Shown piece after piece: positions 15,620 to 22,111 of a stretch of 64,000 nucleotides of DNA (position 1 is the stretch's first letter; each line of letters begins with the position of its first letter). Origin of the DNA: Pseudonocardia sp. EC080619-01 (lineage in GTDB: Bacteria; Actinomycetota; Actinomycetes; Mycobacteriales; Pseudonocardiaceae); contig NZ_CP012184.1 in NCBI RefSeq assembly GCF_001420995.1, forward strand, positions 3,084,501-3,148,500. Reading direction: 5' to 3'. The position numbers and the translations under genes were made by a program. The notes under the pieces were generated by a model that was not told the origin of the DNA, did not search any database, and saw nothing but the letters and a program-made list of their open reading frames with translations.

Positions 15620-15898
15620 TCACCGGCGGCGGGTACGACGGACCGAGGGCCGGTCCATCCCGTCGCCGGTCATCTCCCGGGCGACCCGTACGACGTGCGC
15701 CCGGACGTCCGGTTGCTGGTCGGCGATCCGCATCGCGAGCAGTTCGAGGACCGACGCGAGACCGAAGGCCATCTCCGGGCGGGCCAGCCCGGCGTAGTGC
15801 GCCTGCACCGCCTCGTGCCGCAGCCGCGCGGCGGCCGCGAGCACGGTCTCGCGGTCGGTGCGCAGGGCCGCGAGCCGGCGTCGTTCGTGGGCGTTCAT
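15620..15898 (-). CDS. Small conserved-looking protein of unknown function (92 aa)
   Basis: A 92-residue helical, charged protein from ATG 15898 (GGGGGAG just upstream). It has no signal peptide or membrane segment; the middle (AHYAGLARPEMAFGLASVLELLA) looks like a two-helix packing unit and the end is basic (VRRTRRR). I do not recognise the family. A LexA-like box lies 114 bases upstream on the same side, so DNA-damage control is possible. It could be nucleic-acid binding given the basic tail, but that is speculation. Confidence 0.5.
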   Translation of the reverse strand: MNAHERRRLAALRTDRETVLAAAARLRHEAVQAHYAGLARPEMAFGLASVLELLAMRIADQQPDVRAHVVRVAREMTGDGMDRPSVRRTRRR

Positions 15899-16011
15899 GC
15901 TCCCCCGGGGTCGGGCTGGCGCTGCCGGAGCAGCCGGTCCGCCCGGGGGAGCGGGCGCGGGACCAGCCTGCCTCCCGCGCCCGTCCCGCGGCCAGGGGTG
16001 TCCCCGAGATG

Positions 16012-16027
16012 TCGCACACATGTTCGA
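16012..16027. promoter_or_regulatory. LexA-like box, one mismatch (copy A of a direct repeat)
   Basis: TCGCAC-ACAT-GTTCGA differs from the TCGAAC-N4-GTTCGA consensus at one base. It sits two bases beyond the stop of the DUF1772 gene and upstream of the 92-residue gene. The similarity to the box at 18421 extends outside the LexA core (about 23 of 27 bases from 16010 and 18419), in the same orientation. Confidence 0.5.
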
Positions 16028-16028
16028 C

Positions 16029-16445
16029 TCAGAGGTACGACAGCACCACGCCGAGTACCGACAGGGTGCCCCGGACGTGGTTCGCGCGGGTCCACCGCGG
16101 GACGAACGCCGCCCACTCCCCGCCACGTTCCAGGGCGTCGTTGAGCGGGATGTTCACCGCCGCCGTCACGACGAACCCGGCGAGGACGGCGATCCCGGCC
16201 CCGATCCGCAGCGGCGCCCCGGTGAGCACCCCCGTCACCAGCACGGCCGCCGCCGCGACCGCGGTGCCCAGGAACAGCACGAGGAAGACCGGGTTGACGA
16301 TCGCCCGGTTCACCGCGCGCATCACCGCGGCCGCCTCCTGCTCCGGCCTGCGGCGCAGCGCGGGCAGCACCGCGACCGAGAACGCCAGGTAGACGCCACC
16401 GAGCAGGCCCGCGCCGGTCGCGGCGACGGCGTCGAGCGGGCTCAC
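16029..16445 (-). CDS. DUF1772 (anthrone oxygenase-like) membrane protein
   Basis: 138 residues, four hydrophobic segments. The pattern GVYLAFSVAVLPAL near the start, a central VNRAIVNPVFLVLFLG and a late VNIPLNDALE with W-x-x-F...W-x-x-x-N-H-V-R-G are characteristic of DUF1772, a family that includes fungal anthrone oxygenases and many bacterial four-helix proteins without known role. GTG 16445 overlaps the stop of the NmrA-like gene as GTGA, so both are made together. Confidence 0.8.
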   Translation of the reverse strand: MSPLDAVAATGAGLLGGVYLAFSVAVLPALRRRPEQEAAAVMRAVNRAIVNPVFLVLFLGTAVAAAAVLVTGVLTGAPLRIGAGIAVLAGFVVTAAVNIPLNDALERGGEWAAFVPRWTRANHVRGTLSVLGVVLSYL

Positions 16446-17281
16446 GACGCGATCCCCTTCGCCCACTCCTCCACGGTCAGGGCGTCCCCGGCGCCGGGGC
16501 GGGGGCCGTGCGCACGCACCCGGCCCTCGTTGAACGCGCGGTGCATCGCCACGTGCAGCCGGGCGGAGTCCGCCGGGAACCCGGCCTGCCGCAGGACCTG
16601 CTCCATCTCGTCGTCGGGGAGGCGGACGTAGGACAGGTCCGGCATCCCCAGTGCCGGGCCGAGCGCGGCGACGACCTCGGGCACCGTCCGGTCCGCCGCG
16701 CCCTGCACCTCCACGATCTCCGGGGCGTCCGCGTCGAGCAGCGCCGCCGCAGCGGCCCGGCCGACGTCGCGGGTCGCCACCATCGGCAGCGCGACGCCCG
16801 GGTCGATCGTGTCGGCGTGCACTCCGTGCGCCCGCATCGCGCCGGCCGCGGCGAGGAACGTCTCGAGGAAGAGGCCGGGCCGAATCCGGGTGACGCGGGC
16901 GCCGAGCGTCGCGAGCCGGGCCTCCTGGTCGTGCAGGGTGCCGAGGTACCCGGTCGCGGAGAGGTCCGGCCCGCCGGGGACCTCCGCGCCGAGCGAGCTC
17001 AGCGCGACCACCCGCGGCACCCCGCTGTCGCGCAGCCCGGCGACGACGGACTCCCCGAGCCGTGCCTGGTGCGCCGCGTAGCCGGGCTCGGTGACGTCCA
17101 GCGGGAGCAGGACGAAGGCGGCGGCCGCCCCGTCGAACGCGCGGCGCAGGAACGCCGGGTCGCCCATGTCGCCGCGGAAACCCGCGCCGCGGGAGACCGC
17201 GCGGACCTCCACCCCGGCCGCGGACAGCTCCCGGACGACCTGCGAGCCCACGTTCCCGGTCGCGCCCAGAACGGTGATCAT
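16442..17281 (-). CDS. NmrA-like NAD(P)-binding reductase
   Basis: 279 residues. ITVLGATGNVGSQVVREL is the glycine-rich NAD(P) fingerprint of atypical short-chain (NmrA/HSCARG, QOR2-like) proteins. VVALSSLGAE and the RPGLFLETFL block follow as expected, but the active-site Tyr-x-x-x-Lys of classical SDRs is not obvious, which is normal for this subgroup. Such proteins are quinone reductases or redox sensors. Start ATG 17281 has GAGGAG upstream. It is divergent from the AraC regulator gene at 17415, a typical regulator-target arrangement, and coupled to the DUF1772 gene. Confidence 0.83.
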   Translation of the reverse strand: MITVLGATGNVGSQVVRELSAAGVEVRAVSRGAGFRGDMGDPAFLRRAFDGAAAAFVLLPLDVTEPGYAAHQARLGESVVAGLRDSGVPRVVALSSLGAEVPGGPDLSATGYLGTLHDQEARLATLGARVTRIRPGLFLETFLAAAGAMRAHGVHADTIDPGVALPMVATRDVGRAAAAALLDADAPEIVEVQGAADRTVPEVVAALGPALGMPDLSYVRLPDDEMEQVLRQAGFPADSARLHVAMHRAFNEGRVRAHGPRPGAGDALTVEEWAKGIAS

Positions 17282-17348
17282 GACGTGCTCCTCTCGTCGG
17301 TGTCCGTCCACGATCACCGCGATCTTCCGGACGCAGAATCCCCAGCTG

Positions 17349-17394
17349 TCCACAATCGTTGCTCGAACGTCCACACCTGGGGACGGATTGTGGA
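17349..17394. promoter_or_regulatory. Inverted repeat in the AraC/NmrA divergent promoter
   Basis: TCCACAATC (17349-17357) is matched by GATTGTGGA (17386-17394), nine bases perfect with a 28-base spacer that itself contains GTCC (17370-17373) and GGAC (17381-17384). It lies between the divergent starts at 17281 and 17415. It may be the AraC operator. The arms also resemble DnaA boxes, but two arms alone do not make an origin. Confidence 0.45.
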
Positions 17395-17414
17395 TGAACT
17401 GTCATGCTGTCCCG

Positions 17415-18404
17415 GTGTCCGCCGCGCCGCCGTTCCCGGTCGCCGACCCGCTCGGCGAGGCGCTGCACGTCCTGCGCATGGACGGCGTCTTCTACTGCCG
17501 CTCCGAGCTGGGCGAGCCGTGGGGCATGACGCTGCCCGCGACGCCGGGCTGCCTCTGGTTCCACGTCGTCACCTCCGGCGGCGGACGGCTGACGGTCGCC
17601 GGCGACGGCGCGGAGCAGGCGCTGCGGCCGGGGGAGCTGGTCGTCGTCCCGCACGGGACGGGGCACGCGCTGCGGAGCGCCCCCGGCGTCCTCGCCCCGG
17701 ACATCCGGTCCATCCCGCACCCGGTGATCGGCGGCCGCTACGGGCTGCTCCGGCACGGCGGCGACGGCCCGGTGACGCGGATGGTGTGCGGGGCGCTGCG
17801 GTTCGGGCATCCCGCCGCCCGCGATCTCGTCGACCGGCTCCCGGAGCTGTTCCGGATCGAACCGTCGCCACTCGGTGACCGGGTGCAGGACACGCTGCGG
17901 CTGCTCGCCGCCGAGGTCGAGGACGGTGGCCCCGGCAGCGACGCGGTGATCACGCGGCTGGCCGACGTGCTCGTCCTCCAGGCGGTGCGTGGCCGGCTGG
18001 AGCGCGACCCGGCGGCGCGCACGGGCTGGCTCGGCGCGCTCGCCGACGACCGGATCGGCCGCGCGCTCGCCGCCGTGCACCGCGAGCCCGAGCGGGACTG
18101 GACGGTCGCGTCCCTCGCGGCGACGGCGGCGATGTCCCGCTCGGCGTTCGCGGCCCGGTTCACCGAGCTGGTCGGCGAACCCGTGATGGCGTACGTGACC
18201 CGGTGGCGGATGCAGGCCGCCGTCGACGTGCTGTCAGGGGGTGATGCCACAGTGGCCCAGACCGCGCACCGGTTCGGCTACCGCTCCGAGGCGGCGTTCA
18301 CCCGGGCCTTCGCGCGGGTGGTCGGGGAACCGGCCGGGCAGGTGCGGCGCCGGGCGGCGACCCGCGGTCCCGCGGGGCTCGAGCTCCTCGCCGGCCCGGT
18401 CTGA
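17415..18404 (+). CDS. AraC-family regulator with an N-terminal cupin domain
   Basis: 329 residues. The N-terminal part is a cupin_6-type sensor (LWFHVVTSGGGRLTVAG, LRPGELVVVPHGTGH). The C-terminal part has the two AraC helix-turn-helices: WTVASLAATAAMSRSAFAARF and DATVAQTAHRFGYRSEAAFTRAF. Proteins of this type control adjacent oxidoreductase genes in response to small molecules; here the divergent NmrA-DUF1772 pair is the likely target. GTG 17415 follows a -10-like CATGCT (17403-17408) by six bases. The open frame extends far upstream without a start signal. Confidence 0.87.
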   Translation: MSAAPPFPVADPLGEALHVLRMDGVFYCRSELGEPWGMTLPATPGCLWFHVVTSGGGRLTVAGDGAEQALRPGELVVVPHGTGHALRSAPGVLAPDIRSIPHPVIGGRYGLLRHGGDGPVTRMVCGALRFGHPAARDLVDRLPELFRIEPSPLGDRVQDTLRLLAAEVEDGGPGSDAVITRLADVLVLQAVRGRLERDPAARTGWLGALADDRIGRALAAVHREPERDWTVASLAATAAMSRSAFAARFTELVGEPVMAYVTRWRMQAAVDVLSGGDATVAQTAHRFGYRSEAAFTRAFARVVGEPAGQVRRRAATRGPAGLELLAGPV

Positions 18405-18420
18405 TGCCACACCGGGGGTG

Positions 18421-18453
18421 TCGTACACATGTTCGATGCAGGGGTGCTACGCT
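18421..18453 (+). promoter_or_regulatory. LexA-like box followed by an extended -10 (candidate promoter)
   Basis: TCGTAC-ACAT-GTTCGA (18421-18436) has one mismatch to the LexA consensus. Nine bases downstream, TGCTACGCT (18445-18453) is a textbook extended -10 (TGN-TANNNT). The box would cover the -35 position, as expected for LexA repression. The transcript would begin near 18460 and enter a gene-free, hairpin-rich stretch. Confidence 0.5.
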
Positions 18454-18726
18454 GCGGCGACGCAGAGGGGAACGGGATCGATCGCCCCGCATTCCGTCGT
18501 ATCGGAGCGATCGTAGAGAGCGGTATGGCGCGACATCGAAGGCTGTCGATGTCGTTGTCTGCGCATATCTCGGTGCAGCGCTAGAAAACGGTAGACAGCT
18601 CGATGGAGCCGTCGATGTCGTCGTATGCCGTTTTCTAGCGCTGACGCGAGAGTGCCGGAGAGAGCGCGAGCGCCGGGTTCTCTGCTGCGCTCTAGCGGCT
18701 CGGGTAGAGATGCGGATACAGCGCGA
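18454..18726 (+). other. Hairpin-rich gene-free stretch, candidate structured RNA
   Basis: Between the AraC and sigJ stops no real protein gene is seen and G+C falls well below the surroundings. Successive hairpins: CGATCGC (18479-18485)/GCGATCG (18507-18513); CGACATCGA (18531-18539)/TCGATGTCG (18546-18554); CAGCGCTAGAAAACGG (18576-18591)/CCGTTTTCTAGCGCTG (18628-18643), 16 perfect base pairs; AGAGCGC (18661-18667)/GCGCTCT (18687-18693). GTCGATGTCGT occurs twice (18545-18555 and 18611-18621), so the arm at 18531-18539 has two possible partners. No match to tmRNA, RNase P RNA, SRP RNA or 6S RNA signatures was recognised. Confidence 0.4.
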
Positions 18727-19608
18727 TCAGAGGTGGGCCAGCTTCTCCGGGTTCCGCACCGCGTAGACCGCGGTGACCAGGTCCGCGCCGTCGACCTCGG
18801 AGACCTCGATCAGGAACGCGGTGTCGACCGTGTCGCCGTCGCGCAGCAGGATCCCCGGGAGGCCGTTGAACACCCCGAACTCCGGTCCGGCACCCGGCAG
18901 CGGGTACCGGGTGAGCCCGACCAGCAGCCGGGCCACCCGCTCCCGGCCGTGCACCGGGCGGCGCGCCGCCGAGACCTTCCCGCCACCGTCGGCGACCGAG
19001 ACGGCGTCCGGGGCCAGCAGCGCCGTGACCCCGGTCAGGTCGCCGCCGAGCGCCGCCCCGACGAACGCCTCCGCCACCCGCCGGGCCCGGTCCGGCGGGA
19101 CGGTGAACCGCGGCCGGCGCGCCCGCACGTGCTCGCGGGCCCGGTGCGCGATCTGCCGGACGGTGCCCTCCGGCCGGCCGAGGGTCTCGGCGATCTCGGC
19201 GTGGTCGAGGCCGAACGCCTCCCGCAGCACGAACACCGCCCGCTCGTCGGGGGACAGTGTCTCCAGGACCAGCAGCATCGCGACCGTCACGTCGTCGGTG
19301 CGCAGGACCTGGTCGTCCGCACCCGCAGGATCGGTGGGCAGCGGTTCGGGCAGCCACGGACCGGGATAGGTCTCGCGGGTCCTGGCGGTGCTGCGCAGCC
19401 GGTTCAGCGCCTGCCGGGTGACGATCCGGGCCAGATAGGCCCGGGGATTCTGCACCGTGTCGTGGTCGACGGCGGTCCAGCGCAGCCAGGTGTCCTGCAG
19501 GACGTCCTCGACGTCGGCGACGCTCCCGAGGATCTCGTAGGCCAGCCGGAACAGCAGCCCGCGGTGCCGGTGGAACGCGGCGAGCGGATCGTCGTCGGGC
19601 CCGGTCAC
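18727..19608 (-). CDS. sigJ: SigJ-type ECF RNA polymerase sigma factor with SnoaL-like C-terminal domain
   Basis: 293 residues. Region 2 reads FRLAYEILGSVADVEDVLQDTWLRW (about residues 20-44) and region 4 LSPDERAVFVLREAFGLDHAEIAETLG (about 111-137). The C-terminal third (PRFTVPPDRARRVAEAFVGAALGGDL onward) is a SnoaL-like domain, as in SigJ/ECF41 factors, where it controls activity in place of a separate anti-sigma factor. The GTG at 19608 overlaps the oxidoreductase stop as GTGA. ECF41-type factors often act on a linked oxidoreductase gene, and the linked one here is transcribed with it. Confidence 0.87.
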   Translation of the reverse strand: MTGPDDDPLAAFHRHRGLLFRLAYEILGSVADVEDVLQDTWLRWTAVDHDTVQNPRAYLARIVTRQALNRLRSTARTRETYPGPWLPEPLPTDPAGADDQVLRTDDVTVAMLLVLETLSPDERAVFVLREAFGLDHAEIAETLGRPEGTVRQIAHRAREHVRARRPRFTVPPDRARRVAEAFVGAALGGDLTGVTALLAPDAVSVADGGGKVSAARRPVHGRERVARLLVGLTRYPLPGAGPEFGVFNGLPGILLRDGDTVDTAFLIEVSEVDGADLVTAVYAVRNPEKLAHL

Positions 19609-20651
19609 GCCACCCGCCCCCGGATCGCGCGCAGCGTGTACCGGCAGACCTGCTCCTTCACGACGGCGCCGGCCCGCCCGCCGATCGCGAGCCGCCGCGG
19701 TGCGTCCCGGCGGTCGACCAGCTGGACGAGGCCCGCGCCCGGACCGAGCGCGAGGCACTGCGCCTGGTAGCCGATCGACGCGACCGGTGCGGGCCGGCCG
19801 CGCAGGCCCGCCCGGACGGTCCGCGCCACCGCCGTGCCGAGCGGGATGGCCGCCTGGCAGCTCGCCCGGACGAAGCCGACCTCCGGGGGCGCGGCGACGG
19901 CGTCCCCGGCCCCGACGACGCGCGGGTCCCCGACGCTGGTCAGCGTCGCGTCCACGCGGAGGCGGCCGCTGTCGTCCACCGGGAGACCGCTGCGCCGCGC
20001 CAGGTCCGGGACGCCCGGCGCGGTCGCCCACGCCACCACGTCCGCGCCGAGCCCCGCCGGGTCGCCGACGGCGGCGTGCTCCCGCAGGCCGATCCCCAGC
20101 TCACGCAGCCGCGCCCGCACCCGCTCCTGGCCCGGCGCGCCCATCCCGGTGGCGACCTCGCCGTCGGTCACGAGCCGCACGACCAGGTCGGGGCGGGCGG
20201 CGGCCAGCTCCGTCGCCGTCTCGATCCCGGTCAGGCCGCCACCGACGACGGTCACGACCGCACCCGCGCCGAGCCCGGCGACGGCGTCGCGCAGCCGGGC
20301 GGCCGCCTCCAGGGTGTCCACCCGGTACCCCGCGCCGGCGGGCCCGGTCGCACCGCCGCTGCCCACCGCGTACACCAGGCGATCGAACCGCAGCTCGCCG
20401 CCGTCGTCGAGGGTCGCGACGCCGTCACCGATCCGGGTCACCCGGGCCGTCCGCGTCCGGACCCGCGGGTCGAGGACCCGGGACAACGGCACCGTCGCCG
20501 GGCCGCTCCCGGCGACGAGCCGGTGCAGCCGGATCCGCTCGACGAACTCCTCCCGCGGGTCCACCACCGTCACCTCGGCCGCACCCGCCAGCCGGTTCGC
20601 CGCCGTCACACCGGCGTAGCCCGCCCCGACCACCAGAACCGCGTGTCCCAT
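19605..20651 (-). CDS. FAD-dependent pyridine-nucleotide oxidoreductase
   Basis: 348 residues. AVLVVGAGYAGVTAANRL is the FAD-binding GxGxxG fingerprint, VTVVGGGLTGIETATELA the NAD(P)-binding one, and VVGAGDAVAAP the C-terminal FAD motif, the layout of NDH-2/AIF-like flavoproteins. It is shorter than NDH-2 and lacks its C-terminal membrane helix. It would oxidise NAD(P)H with an unknown acceptor. ATG 20651 has GAAGGGG upstream. It is the first gene of the operon with sigJ and is divergent from an SDR gene; an inverted repeat sits between them. Confidence 0.83.
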   Translation of the reverse strand: MGHAVLVVGAGYAGVTAANRLAGAAEVTVVDPREEFVERIRLHRLVAGSGPATVPLSRVLDPRVRTRTARVTRIGDGVATLDDGGELRFDRLVYAVGSGGATGPAGAGYRVDTLEAAARLRDAVAGLGAGAVVTVVGGGLTGIETATELAAARPDLVVRLVTDGEVATGMGAPGQERVRARLRELGIGLREHAAVGDPAGLGADVVAWATAPGVPDLARRSGLPVDDSGRLRVDATLTSVGDPRVVGAGDAVAAPPEVGFVRASCQAAIPLGTAVARTVRAGLRGRPAPVASIGYQAQCLALGPGAGLVQLVDRRDAPRRLAIGGRAGAVVKEQVCRYTLRAIRGRVA

Positions 20652-20724
20652 GACCGTCCCCTTCGCGCTCGTCGGACCGGCCGTGCGGCCGGTCGGGAAC
20701 GGGACACCGGCCGGACCCCCGCCC

Positions 20725-20748
20725 GTGACGCGCTGTGCGGGGCGTCAC
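20725..20748. promoter_or_regulatory. GTGACGC-N10-GCGTCAC inverted repeat in a divergent promoter
   Basis: Perfect 7-base arms at 20725-20731 and 20742-20748, centred between the oxidoreductase-sigJ operon (start 20651) and the SDR gene (start 20777). It could be an operator for either side. The right part also reads CGTCACA, somewhat like the TGTCACA -35 element reported for ECF41 promoters, but a matching CGTC -10 at the right distance was not found. Confidence 0.45.
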
Positions 20749-20776
20749 ACCCGCGGTCCGTGCCAGGGTGGGTCGC

Positions 20777-21514
20777 ATGAGCGGTGTGGCGGTGGTGACC
20801 GGGGCCGGATCGGGCATCGGCGAGGCGGTGGCGCGCGGGCTGCTCGACGCGGGATGGCGGGTCGCGCTCGCCGGGCGTCGCGCCGACCGGCTCGACGCCG
20901 TCGCCGCCGGCCATACCGGCGCCCTCGCCGTCGCCACCGACGTCGCCGACCCGGACTCCGTCGCCGCGCTGTTCGCGGCGGTCCGCGAGCGCTGGGGGCG
21001 GGTGGACCTGCTGGTCAACAACGCGGGCACGTTCGGGCCCGGTGGCACCGTCGACGAGATCGCCGTCGACGCCTGGCGGGACACCGTCGCGGTGAACCTG
21101 ACCGGCTCGTTCCTGTGCGCCCGGGAGGCCTTCGCCGCGATGCGGGCCCAGGACCCGCAGGGCGGCCGGATCATCAACAACGGGTCGATCTCGGCGCACG
21201 TCCCGCGCCCGGGCAGCGCCGCCTACACCGCCACCAAGCACGCGATCACCGGGCTCACGAAGTCGCTGTCGCTCGACGGCCGGGAGTTCGGGATCGCCTG
21301 CGGGCAGATCGACATCGGCAACGCGGCGACCGACATGACCGCGGGCATCGCGACCGGGGCGAGGCAGGCCGACGGCACGACGCGGCCGGAGCCGACCTTC
21401 GACGTCGCACACGTCGCCGAGGCCGTGACCTACATGGCGGGCCTGCCGCTCGGGGCGAACGTCCAGTTCCTCACGATCGCCGCGACGGCGATGCCCTGGC
21501 TGGCCCGCGGCTGA
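20777..21514 (+). CDS. Classical short-chain dehydrogenase/reductase
   Basis: 245 residues. [17 protein letters not shown] is the NAD(P) fingerprint (TGxxxGIG), [10 protein letters not shown] the NNAG motif, INNGSISAH contains the catalytic Ser, and [13 protein letters not shown] the YxxxK pair. Substrate unknown. It has a hairpin directly after the stop codon and stands divergent from the FAD oxidoreductase-sigJ operon; the two may belong to one redox-stress response, which is inference. Confidence 0.87.
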   Translation: MSGVAVVTGAGSGIGEAVARGLLDAGWRVALAGRRADRLDAVAAGHTGALAVATDVADPDSVAALFAAVRERWGRVDLLVNNAGTFGPGGTVDEIAVDAWRDTVAVNLTGSFLCAREAFAAMRAQDPQGGRIINNGSISAHVPRPGSAAYTATKHAITGLTKSLSLDGREFGIACGQIDIGNAATDMTAGIATGARQADGTTRPEPTFDVAHVAEAVTYMAGLPLGANVQFLTIAATAMPWLARG

Positions 21515-21515
21515 G

Positions 21516-21534
21516 GCGTCTCGTAGTGAGACGC
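21516..21534 (+). terminator. Hairpin just after the SDR stop codon
   Basis: GCGTCTC (21516-21522) and GAGACGC (21528-21534) form a perfect 7-base stem with a GTAGT loop, starting two bases after the stop. No U-tract. Confidence 0.5.
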
Positions 21535-21566
21535 TGCACGACGCCCCGCGCGGGGACAATGCGGCG

Positions 21567-22106
21567 ATGACCCGGACGATGCACGTCCTGCGACTCATCG
21601 TGCACGCTCGCTCGCGGCAGCCGGTCCTGCTGCTCGGCGAGGCCGGTGGGGACCGCTGCGTCCCGGTCTTCCTGCGCCCTCCGCAGGCCGAGGTGATCGC
21701 CGCGGGCCGCCGCGACGACGCCGCGACCGCCCTCACCCAGGACGTCCTGCTCCCGGTCGTCGCGGCGCTCGGCCGCACCCTGGACTCGGTGGAGATCAGC
21801 GACCTCACCGACGGCGTCTACTCCGCCGAGCTCGTCTTCGACGGCGGCACCCGGCTGGACGTGAAGCCGTCCGACGCGCTGGCGATCGCGGTCCGCGAGG
21901 GCCTGCCGATCGGCATGGCCGAGCACGTGCTCGAGGAGGTCGGCCAGCCGGTCGAGGACGTGCTGCCGCCGGAGTCCGAGGACGCGAGCGGGCTCGCCGC
22001 CCAGACCCGGGCGGCGACCGGCGGCGAGCCGTCCGATCCGCCGGAGCAGCAGATGCAGCAGTTCCGGGACTTCATCGACGAGGTCTCCCCGGACGACTTC
22101 AAGTAG
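21567..22106 (+). CDS. Bifunctional nuclease (BFN/DUF151) family protein
   Basis: 179 residues. PVLLLGEAGGDRCVPVFLRPPQA, VEISDLTDGVYSAELVFDGG and VKPSDALAIAVREGLPI are the three conserved blocks of the DUF151/BFN domain; plant and bacterial members have reported DNase and RNase activity. The C-terminal 45 residues are acidic and Gln/Pro-rich and probably disordered. It is usually a single-copy housekeeping gene in actinobacteria, often near MerR-type genes, which are absent here. GACAAT (21555-21560) six bases before the ATG suggests a leaderless message. Confidence 0.83.
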   Translation: MTRTMHVLRLIVHARSRQPVLLLGEAGGDRCVPVFLRPPQAEVIAAGRRDDAATALTQDVLLPVVAALGRTLDSVEISDLTDGVYSAELVFDGGTRLDVKPSDALAIAVREGLPIGMAEHVLEEVGQPVEDVLPPESEDASGLAAQTRAATGGEPSDPPEQQMQQFRDFIDEVSPDDFK

Positions 22107-22111
22107 GCCCG

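Noticed and set aside
15561..15620. Cluster of DnaA-box-like sequences (CTGTGGGCAA, CTGTGGACGG) and those at 17349-17394
   Set aside because: Matches are imperfect and few, no dnaA/dnaN genes are near, and no A+T-rich unwinding element is present, so not an origin.
18525..18584. A 19-codon ORF inside the hairpin-rich stretch
   Set aside because: Only a weak GAGAG ahead of the ATG, and the frame runs across two stems. Probably chance, though a leader peptide cannot be excluded.
18454..18726. tmRNA, RNase P RNA or another known structural RNA
   Set aside because: No T-arm with a CCA end, no resume-frame tag, and none of the RNase P or SRP core sequences were seen.
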